From: Anoplopoma fimbria
Taxonomy: Eukaryota; Chordata; Actinopteri; Perciformes; Anoplopomatidae
DNA: 64,000 nucleotides
Assembly (NCBI RefSeq): GCF_027596085.1
Contig: NC_072451.1
Coordinates: forward strand, 5,342,231 to 5,406,230
Direction: 5' to 3'
The position numbers and the translations under genes were made by a program. This document shows positions 48,801 to 64,000 of this stretch, piece by piece. Below the pieces are notes generated by a model. It searched no databases and was not told the origin of the DNA. It was given only the letters and a program-made list of their open reading frames with translations. Position 1 is the stretch's first letter. Every line of letters starts with the position of its first letter.

Positions 48801-51800
48801 TTGTTTTTATGAGAAGGATACAAACCTCTTCATTGACGCTGCTGTTCTTCCTAGAGACGGGGTCGGAGTGAAGCCACAGTTTGGAGTTGGCACGCAGTCC
48901 AACCTGTGGTGAACAAAACCAACATACTGAAATACTAAAACACACACACACACACATACAAAAACATAACTTGTGTCTTATAACGTTAAGTGATAAAGGG
49001 TCAAGTACGTATTCTTAACTGAATCTGCTCAAATACTTTTTTTAAACCAAACAAATTGTGTCCACTAGTATGAAAAACTGTCATATAACAAAAGTTAGAT
49101 AACGATATGAGTAGTTTTTATATAATTGTTCAGATTGATTTAAGGTACCGAACCCCCAGTATTGTTTTGCTGCTAGTATGTCTCTTTAAGAGTTACCTTA
49201 TAAGCTGGTAGCCTGAACAGCTTGATACATACAGAAGACAGAAATAAACACACCTGTCCAATCTCCAGTACTGAGTGAATGTTGTCCAGGTCCACAGCAA
49301 AGTTTTTGTTCTCCATATCATACACCATCCTGGAACTGCCAATGTAGTCGAAGGTTTCCTGGAGTCAAAACAGTCACATAAAAAGAACAAAAAATATATG
49401 AGTAAGTACAACATTAAATTTGGTTTATTCGTCGAGCACAATGGTGAATACAGTGACGTGTAAACGACTGACCCCTTGAAAGAAGGTGTAGAGGATGTTG
49501 CGTGGAGGCGGGGCCTCCCGGGTGGCATTTCGCAGAGCGTGAGCCGCCGCCAGCAGAGCGACGAACCCAGAGACTCCACTCTCTGCTCCCGGAGCAACTT
49601 CAAAGAAGAAAGACCTGCTGTCCAACTGCAGGGAGGAGAGGAGATCCATCAACCAGACATCTTATCAAGTTAAGTAGTTCAGTTCAACTTCCAATTACCT
49701 TTTTTTAAAATCACAGCATGAATCAAAATGTGACCTCAAAAACTATGAGGTAATGCAGCCCATCTTGTGGTCTCATTTACGAATGCTATACTGCATTTCT
49801 GTTGAAAGGTTTGGATGCAACTAACCATTATTTTCATCATCAAGTATCTGCTGGTTATTTCCTCAATTCATAATTAAGTCAATAAAATGTGAGAAAAAAA
49901 ATGTATAAAAATAAATAAATAAATAATAATTAAAAAGTAAAATTCCTGAGCCTAAAAACTAAATGCATCCAATTCACAATGATGTAACAGAAAAAAGTCC
50001 TCGCCTAAAAAGAGGCTCCCCTGCCACCATATCATCGCTTTCATTTATGGGTTTTGTTCTCAACAACATAAAGTATATTTACAGTATTTACACAAGAAGC
50101 AGGGCACAGAAACGCTGCCTGTTACAGACTGGAACTGTTGCATCACATGCTACATGTTAGCTTCGTCTTGGCTTTAATACCAGAAGGCTTTAAGGTGTGT
50201 GAGGTCACTGGAGATCCTGGCTGAACAAATGTTAACCATGTTCCTGAAATCACACCATAATAACTAACAAATGTTGCACAGTAGTGAAACATTGGTACAA
50301 GACTTAAACTCTTTTCTGTTACTCACCCTGGCTGATGCTATGACAAAGCTCTCCCCCTCCTTGTGGCCCTTGGCTGTGTTGTTGATAGGCTTGGTGGAGG
50401 CCCAAACATTAAAGTCCCCCAATGGGTCGCAAACCATCTCTAAAAGGGAGACACAGAACAAGCAAAACAATATGCACTTAGGTTAGAATTGGTCGAAAAC
50501 CGTATAATCATTGACTATTTTCTTGTATTTAAATTGATTTTCTCTTTTTTTTTTAATCAAAAGTAAACCAGTTTTTCTATGATATTAATTTGTGTTGCTG
50601 TATATTAATACCTGGGCTGATGCTGAAGTTGATGTCGTTCCTCCTCATGCAGGTGGCCGTGTCGGTGACGGCGGACATGTGTGAGTAGAGCTGCATGGCA
50701 CACAGCGGGTACTGAGGAGTGCTGCCGTTCACAGCGCGGTTATGGTCCATGTAGCACTGCGAATGAAGAAAAACTTACACATAAGGAACCTGTTTGTGTG
50801 TGGGTTTGATAACATTATAGTATTTTAGCGAATCTTAAGGAGTTTGTAATCTTTTAGAACAAGTTAGAACGTATATAAAATGGGTCTGGAGCTCTTGCTC
50901 AGGGGCACGCTGGCAGGTTTGGGCAAAGCAATACTGTAACATTGATGTAATGTATGGGACTAAATTTATCACTTTGACATTTGGGGATCAAACCTCAAAC
51001 CAAAAGCTTACAGAAGAGTTTCCTTCGTCTAACCTGACATCTTATCTGAGACGTGGAGCAACCGCAAAGTTTTAAACTCATAGAAATAAACTGAAATATG
51101 AATTCAGCCTCTGGACAAAGTCATTAAAATGTGTCAGAATCCACAAAAAAAGGTCACAAGCGCACTCCTTCACAGAGCAATTTGTAGAGTTTTAAACAGG
51201 CAAGTTTGAATCTGACACAAACTGAAAGCTGAGGTCAAACTCAGCGGCTCGGCAATTGGAACTCTTGTCTGTGACAAACATGAAATCTGCTACTGAGGAA
51301 GAAAACCACACGAACACTTGCACTGCTTCAGAGGCAGATATGCAAAAAAACCTTTGTCACATACTAGAGTGGAAAAACAGCTAATGGTTTATTGGTTCTG
51401 ACAAATCGTCTCAACATAATGTGTCACAACATGTCGGCTCCAGAAAGAAGATCTTAAGTGCTTCTGAAACAGCTTCATTGGCATCATGCCTAATCTCAAC
51501 CTCTACTGGGACAATTTCAGATCAGATTTTTTGCAACTGTACTGTTTTGTTCTAAAATATTTCTATTCTCCAACAGCAGAAAGCAACCGGAAAACAATGA
51601 GACAGCCAACAGCAGACAACAAAGTTTAACAAAAAAATAACAGTAAGAATGAAGTGATTAAATCAAATGGAATTAACAGACAAAGTATGAACTTCTATTG
51701 CAGACTTCAATTGATTCCTGTCATATTACCTGCCGTATGACCTGAGTGTCATTGTCCTCTTTCAGAGAGAAGATGGGGAAGTCGAACTCCTCATAGGACA

Positions 51801-54800
51801 AACCGCTCCCCAAAGAGTTCCACACCGTCACGTTACAATGGGCCATGGAGGGATCGTATTTCTCCGTGTACACGCCTGAGGGAAAAACATACAGTAAATG
51901 TCAACAGCCTTACACCCATAAAGAGTGTACTGATATCTTTAAAGTCATGTTTATAAATTGAAGCTAAAAATGTTGTTGGTATATAGCTCCACAATTTCGA
52001 CACAAGTGAGCTTTTAATCATTTATTCTTTGGCATTATTTCTCTTTTCCCTTGATCTGTTTTCAATACAAAGAATTCTGGAAGTAAAAGTCTAATTTTCA
52101 TCGATAGAAAATGTAGTTGGAACATTATTTTCCACGGCCTGGATGGGCATGTAAATTACCAGGTTGAATCATCGGTACATCTGCATTAGAAAACACCTGA
52201 TTCTTCTTCTTTTTTTTTTAAGTAAATAAATGAATAAAAAGTAAGTTAAAGTTCTGTTTGCATATAAACTTCAGCCCAAAGTGCATTTCGGCAGGAAACG
52301 TTCAATCTGCAAGTTTAAAATTTATTTAAAGGCACCACAAAAGTAAACCACAAAAGCTATAGATTACAGTGTTTGGAATATTGACAATACAACCTTTAGC
52401 TTCAATCAACTCTTTTTTGTACTCTGGGTCAATTTCTAATTAATTCAGTAACTATGACATCATGTTTTGTTCAAAAACTAAACAAAAAAGCATCTTGAAT
52501 AGGCCCCAAATGTGACTGACTTCTTCTACATAGCGGTGGTGACAGAAGCTCATGGGTATTTAGGGCTTTTCGACAAAATAGGAGCTCTCAAAAAAGTATT
52601 TAAAATAATTAAAACAGAAAGTACTTGTATAAACCTATAGCATTATACAATAGATCATTAAAATACCTTCTTTTTAAATACAGAATTGGGGGAAAATCCT
52701 TCAAGAACCAGCGGCTCATCTCTATTTACATCCACTGTTATTTGATATTAAAAAATAACATAACATGAAGTTTTAAAAAGCATTAGACTAGGATATTTTT
52801 GCATTGCCCGTCTGAAGTTATTCCTGCCCAGTTGAAAAAAGCTTTGAATTTATGGTATCACAGAACAAAATGAAGAAACAAGAAATATAAAGCGATGAAA
52901 AATCCAATCTGTGATATTAGGACACACATGACTATATTTCTTGCAGAAACTGTTCACAGAACATGAAAACTGAACCCACTACAACATGTCATTTCATGCG
53001 TTGTTCCCTCCGGGGATCATAGAACCCACAATTCATTTATCTAACTGGTGTAATACTGAGGGACAAGTCCTAACAGGCGAAACCTCACCCACCTGTGTTC
53101 TCATTGGGACATTTGGTGTGCGGTGAGAAGCCCTCAAGCGGGTTCGTGTTTGCCGCCACAACAGCGACGCCCGCCACCCTGCTGGAGCCGTTCTTTAACT
53201 TCATCATGATGGATCTGACAGGCAGACAGTCGGCACGGGGGCAGTGGAAACGATACGGGTACAAATACAGGTCAGACATGGGTTTGAAATGTGGTTTAAC
53301 TTTCTTTCATCAGGGGTAGACTGTACATTTCTGCTACTGACAGCTTATGACTGATGGAGTTTAACTGTCATGACTTGATGTTATAATTTACCCCCCACTT
53401 ATACCCTAAATAGAAAAAGTATTTAACAATTGAAAGAAATGCTTAGGACTTATTTAACTACTAACACATATTGTCACTATTATTTATTCTATACAGTCAT
53501 TTGAAATTGTAAACTTTTTTTGATTTCTGAGACAAATAAATATACTATAGACCTCCATCTCATTAGGAACTAATAAGATGTACTTCCTCTGCAGGGTGAG
53601 ACATGTTAACTTTACCTGGTAAAGAGAGGGGACTCCAGGATAACCAGATAAGGAGGATTGCGACCAGTCTGCAGGACCCAGTCCAAGTTTTCCTCGGACT
53701 CCAGCACATGGAGCACGCCCACATTACCTGACAAATGGGCTAAAATCAGAGAAAGGAACTTTAGTATCAGTGATGAAATACAACAGCTGTGCTAGATAAA
53801 AATGTCCTGAAAGCTGATCTAATCGATGTGGGTCCAGCAGGCTTCTTCTACATTGCGGGAATGGTTTGGACACAGCAAAGACAAAATTGCTGATGCCGGG
53901 GCTTTTTTGTAGTTTAACAGTACAACAGTCCACTTCATTCTAAAAGCTTTTGATGAATCAGATTATCTGCGACTTGTGTGCTTTTATCTTCTTCCGAAAT
54001 AATTTCTGACTCTCAAAGCCCCAGAATTGGTTTGTAGATTTCTGCCTGGAGCAACCACACAGAAAATGATTTGAAAACACTTTTTAATAGACTGTGTAGT
54101 TAGCATTTCACTACAAAAAAGCCAAGTAAAAGAAAGACACCAAGAAGCTATGAGGGGCAAATACTCGACAGTTAAGATGTGCAAACTGTGTCGTGTATTT
54201 ATTCTTGTCATGAGTGTCCCAGATGCATGTTGGATCATTGTGACAAGTACAGAGCATCACTTTAATCCATTGCTGTACTCACACTGGCAGCCTATTTGAT
54301 GCGTCGCATTGAGCAGTCGCACACACGGAGTGGTGTAATTGAGATGAATATAAATCTTCTTTTCCACTGAGTTACAGCCGACACCTGCAAGAGAAGAAGC
54401 ACTTCAACAACTGCACAAGCCAAGAGAGCAATATTACATTATAAAACATTAATTTACAGTGATTGCAAAAGAAAGAAAGAAAAACAAATAGTGGGTTTTG
54501 ATTATTCAGACAAACTGAAATGAAAGTCACACCTTGTATCCCTCACTTATACAAATAGATTCCTCATTTTAGACTTGATCCCTTTGGTAAAAATACTCTT
54601 GAACACAGGTAGCTGACCTTTTTTTGTACTCTAAGGAAAAACTGTGGCAATTTAATTCAGACATATTTATTTACTTTGAATAACTTTCATCCAACCTGTT
54701 GGTCCCACAGCCCTTTCCACATACAGTACCAGTCAAAAGTTTGGACACACCTTCTCATTCAACTACTTTGAAGAATCTAAAATATAAAACATATTCTGGT

Positions 54801-56373
54801 TTGTTGAGCATTTGTTTGTTTACCACATAATTCCATATGTGTTCCTTCATAGTTTGGATGTCTTCAATATTAATCTACAATGTAGAAAAATAAAAAAAAT
54901 AAATAAAAACCATTGAATGAGAAGGTGTGTCCAAACTTTTGACTGGTACTGTATAAATACACGATTAACAATGATCCAATGGTATAACACTGACAATAGC
55001 CACTCTGCATTATGATTATTTATTACTTTTGATAGGCTACTTTTACTAAGATTTGTAGCAAATACTTCTGATATTATTTTAAAATCTGGAATGCAGGACT
55101 TTTAGTTGCAATTTTTAAACTGTGATATCGCTTCTTTTGCTTAAGTAAAACATTTTTTTTACCACTGTTGTTGTTGTAAAGTAGAATATATATAAATATA
55201 CAGTACCAGTCAAAAGTTTGGACACACCTTCTCATTCAATGGTTTTTCTTTATTTTTTTTTTTCTGCATTGTAGATTAATATTGAAGACATCCAAACTAT
55301 GAAGGAACACATATGGAATTATGTGGTAAACAAACAAATGCTCAAACAAACCAGTCAATATGTTTTATATTTTAGATTCTTCAAAGTAGTTGAAGAATCT
55401 AAAAAACATATTCTGGTTTGTTGAGCATTTGTTCCTTGCATAATTCCATTTGGATGTCTTCATATATTTGGATGTCTTCAATATTAATCTACAATGTAGA
55501 AAATAAAGAAATAAAGAAAAACCATTGAATGAGAAGGTGTGTCCAAACCTTTTACTGGTACTGTACATCACATGAACCAGGTGTGAAAAGTTATTTTTGT
55601 AATGTATTTTTTTGTGCTTTTAAAAAAAAGACTGTGTGATTTGTTTCTTTTAAAATGAATTAGCAGATTATTTAACAGATTATTAGATCAGATTACATTC
55701 TTCTTCACTTACATGTGCTGAAGAATCACAATAAAAAGTCTTAATTGTTTTTTAGCAGCCTATGCCCTGACAGAGTCAAATGACACATCTTGCTTACTAA
55801 GGCTTTTTTTTCTGAAGCTTAATATCAGCTAAATTAGAAATAACCAATACTCCTTTCAGCATGATGAATTGATGAGATGATATAATCCATATTTCAAAGA
55901 ACCATTATTACTGCATATTTACACCCCTCAGAATAAAAAGCATTAAGTGTGAGTAATTAAAAAGCCTTTTAATTCATTTAAAGTGGTACTTTGGTGGGTC
56001 ACCTGTATGCCGAATTTACCATTACACCTTGAAGAATTAAAAAATAACTTTATTTGTGTTTAAACTGCTCTGGGACAACAAAATAACACTAAAACAATGA
56101 AGTAGTTCATGTAGTTTGGCCTGACGGTGCAGCACCTAATCCGCTCCGGGCGCATCACGAGAAGTCCCGCTGACTATGCTAACGCTGCTAGCCTAGCATC
56201 GGCTAGCTCCTCTCACAAAGAAGTCCATCAATCTAAGCAGCCGATACAGAAACACACTCCTCTCACCAACAAATACGTGCACACGGACAATGAGAAGTGT
56301 TAGAATACAACTCACCGATGAAAAAACAACAAATTAGCACATTAACGACCCATTTGTTCGACAGCAAATCCAT
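42838..56373 (-). CDS. ncstn: Nicastrin, gamma-secretase subunit
   Basis: Type I glycoprotein that binds and gates substrates in the gamma-secretase complex (with presenilin, APH-1, PEN-2), which cleaves Notch, APP and others. Seventeen exons, as in human: 56316-56373, 54283-54384, 53616-53739, 53093-53214, 51730-51875, 50612-50756, 50327-50439, 49473-49625, 49254-49358, 48826-48903, 47993-48162, 47779-47881, 47211-47309, 46505-46592, 46108-46271, 45055-45267 and 42838-42960. They sum to 701 codons (human 709) with consistent phases. The signal peptide is at the N-terminus ([18 protein letters not shown]). The DYIGS motif is at residues 325-329, preceded by Glu322, the counterpart of human Glu333. 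LDSRSFF, APGAES, LPPSS, RFLRAR and STWTESRWK are conserved. One membrane helix near residues 662-682 precedes a short tail ending ASY. Cysteines and N-glycosylation sequons of the ectodomain are largely retained. Confidence 0.96.
42961..45054. other. ncstn last intron
   Basis: About 2.1 kb intron that holds the SINE at 44460-44764. Sequence around 43310-43735 keeps an open plus-strand frame of 147 codons. It begins near 'ggcgccccccagtggcagac', a phrase frequent in fish repeats, and has no recognisable domain. I regard it as repeat-derived and non-coding. Confidence 0.5.
44460..44764 (+). mobile_element. tRNA-derived SINE
   Basis: About 305 bp, antisense to ncstn in its last intron. The head is tRNA-like, with an A-box-like TGGCGTAGTGG (44471-44481) and a B box GGTTCGATACC (44515-44525), the two parts of an internal RNA polymerase III promoter. 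The body contains 'ccttgggcaagacacttaac'. The 3' end has the hairpin-forming CGCTTTGGATAAAAGCG, then CTGCTAAATGAC, and a tail of (TGTAA)n units. The tail is shared with 58132-58195 and resembles an L2/CR1-type LINE tail. It looks nearly full length and fairly young. Confidence 0.85.
45600..45960. repeat. Decayed teleost interspersed repeat in ncstn intron 15
   Basis: Contains 'gagataatctgcaactattc', 'taactgatgaatcgttaaaa', 'ctggctttagtgtctcaaat' and 'ttggattttagactgattgt'. These are in the order of a widespread fish element with TCGATTA-type motifs. Weaker fragments occur at 49810-49900 and 32105-32210. Confidence 0.5.
54722..54953 (-). mobile_element. Tc1/mariner-like MITE, copy 2
   Basis: In ncstn intron 1. 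Same TIRs as 14851-15087 (CAGTACCAGTCAAAAGTTTG ... CTGGTACTG) and TA flanks, with the interior in reverse orientation. About 228 bp without a transposase. Divergence from copy 1 is low outside homopolymer runs. Confidence 0.85.
55199..55565. mobile_element. Chimeric fold-back Tc1-like element, copy 3
   Basis: In ncstn intron 1, only 245 bases from copy 2. TIRs and TA flanks are present. The left part (to about 55395, 'ttcttcaaagtagttgaa') follows copy 1 in plus orientation. The right part then runs as the reverse complement of the same sequence, from 'gaatctaaaaaacatattct' to the terminal repeat. The whole is therefore a near-palindrome with arms of roughly 170-180 bases. The right arm carries small deletions and a duplicated 'ttggatgtcttca' segment. 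Confidence 0.8.
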
Positions 56374-56490
56374 CTTCCTGGTTTGGAAAGCAGAAGTACA
56401 CAACAGTGGGTGTTGACGTATAAAACGTCCGGGTTCCGCTGTTTTTTTTCGGTTCCGCTACCCTGACTTTATTCAAAATGGCAGCTCTGG
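56374..56490 (-). promoter_or_regulatory. ncstn: ncstn promoter region
   Basis: Immediately upstream of the ncstn ATG. It contains a CRE-like TGACGT at 56414-56419, a direct repeat GGTTCCGCT at 56432-56440 and 56451-56459, and CAAAATGGCAGC at 56474-56485, which resembles a YY1 site of housekeeping promoters. No TATA box is evident in register. The copa poly(A) signal is only about 330 bases further upstream. Confidence 0.5.
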
Positions 56491-56814
56491 AGCTCTCAAA
56501 CGGGAGTAATCAAGTTATATATTTTATTAAATAATCTTCAGGTCAGGTGAAACATATGTATAATTAGTAAAGTCATTTCTCAACCTCCTGGTTTAAATTT
56601 AAATGCCCAGCATAATGGAAACTAGTGAGTCAACTCTGAAGTCTTTACTTTCCTCATGACTCAGCTCTGTGGTGCACTTTGGATATCCTGCATTTTTATA
56701 TATGCCATAAAACCCATCATCCTTATGTAGCATTGGCCACAACGCTGTTCACACATTAAAAAAAAAAAAAACACACCACACACACAACACATTTCCTTTG
56801 ATGAACAGGCATTT

Positions 56815-56820
56815 TTTATT
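56815..56820 (-). terminator. copa: Poly(A) signal of copa
   Basis: AATAAA on the minus strand about 320 bases past the copa stop codon. No other hexamer was noted between the stop and the ncstn promoter. Confidence 0.6.
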
Positions 56821-57139
56821 TCTGTTTAGCCCAGACACACAGAGCAGTGCTGCTCACCGTGAATTATTCATCTCATACAAGTCAGAAAAGAGACAACAGA
56901 TAGGTTTACAGCTCTAATAAAGCCACAGCACAGAGACGACGCAGCAGGTTTTACAAGAACTAGCTTTATGCAGGATACGTGGTGCATGGAATAAGATAGT
57001 TAAAATAATTCAAGAGGTTTAACATCACTATAAGCAAACATATATATTTCTCATGTTAATAATTGTATTATTTCTCCAGAGTTAGTGTGGATGTATTTTC
57101 ATCTTTTTGTTGTCCTCGTCTCGTCTTTTCCACCTCCTC

Positions 57140-63553
<6,414 letters not shown>

Positions 63554-64000
63554 CTGCAAAAGGAGAGGGGAATGTTTTTAGATGAGCTGATGATGATGAT
63601 GCAAAGTCAATAAAAAAATACATAAAGATACCATAAGCGTAAATATAAACATTAAAAGACATTTTAGTCAAATATGTTTCACAAATGTGATGTCTACTAT
63701 TTTAAAAGTTAAAAACATAAATACTCCTATAATAATAATAATAATAATAATGAGAAATTAACTATATCAAAATGAATGATACCTTCAAAGTAATAGTAAA
63801 TAAATGTAATCTTTGGTTCAACTTCACTTTTACTGAGTAAAAGCCTAAAATAAGCTTGATATTTATACACATTTAACTTCATGATATTAATACATACTAA
63901 ACACTAAAAAATATAATTATTTTGCAACTTTACACCCACTGATTAGCTACTGCAGCCTATATAAAGCAGTTTCAATTTCAAATCTTTAAATGAAGAAGGC
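63554..64000. other. copa intron running off the right edge
   Basis: AT-rich intron with an (AAT)n microsatellite at about 63729-63752. No exon recognised. The upstream WD40 propeller exons lie beyond the window. Confidence 0.7.

Overview
This is a vertebrate nuclear sequence, almost certainly from a bony fish and probably a percomorph teleost. All coding sequence is split by canonical GT/AG introns, the non-coding DNA is AT-rich, and there are many short interspersed repeats of kinds common in teleosts (Tc1-like TIR elements, a tRNA-derived SINE, decayed MITE-like repeats) plus large microsatellites. All recognised genes lie on the minus strand.

Layout, left to right, with each gene reading right to left: nectin4 (321-14085; first five coding exons, 3' end beyond the left edge), fcer1g (17274-18817; complete, 5 exons), vangl2 (22161-28144; complete, 7 coding exons), a gene-poor stretch of about 12 kb (30.1-41.7 kb) with large microsatellites, ncstn (42838-56373; complete, 17 exons, 701 codons), and copa (57140-63553; last 17 coding exons, 788 codons, with the 5' part beyond the right edge). 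All of these genes map to human 1q23, so the window is a fish counterpart of that region with local rearrangements. copa and ncstn lie in tandem here, whereas in mammals they are divergent neighbours, and I see no nhlh1 between ncstn and vangl2.

The genes are not a pathway. nectin4 is a junctional adhesion receptor. fcer1g is an ITAM signalling adaptor of leukocytes. vangl2 is a core planar-cell-polarity membrane protein. ncstn is the substrate-receptor subunit of gamma-secretase. copa is the alpha subunit of the COPI vesicle coat. Exon boundaries were placed by eye using splice consensus, reading-frame phase across introns and remembered human proteins; phases agree at every junction and the complete genes sum to whole codons.

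The most interesting signal is immediately upstream of the vangl2 ATG. The reading frame stays open and protein-like for 56 codons back to an ATA codon in strong initiation context (28310-28312). An in-frame stop lies further upstream, with no ATG between them. This fits a non-AUG-initiated long Vangl2 isoform. Other points of interest are a chimeric fold-back Tc1-like element in an ncstn intron, a polypyrimidine tract of about 470 bp near 39.6-40.1 kb, and the copa-ncstn tandem arrangement.
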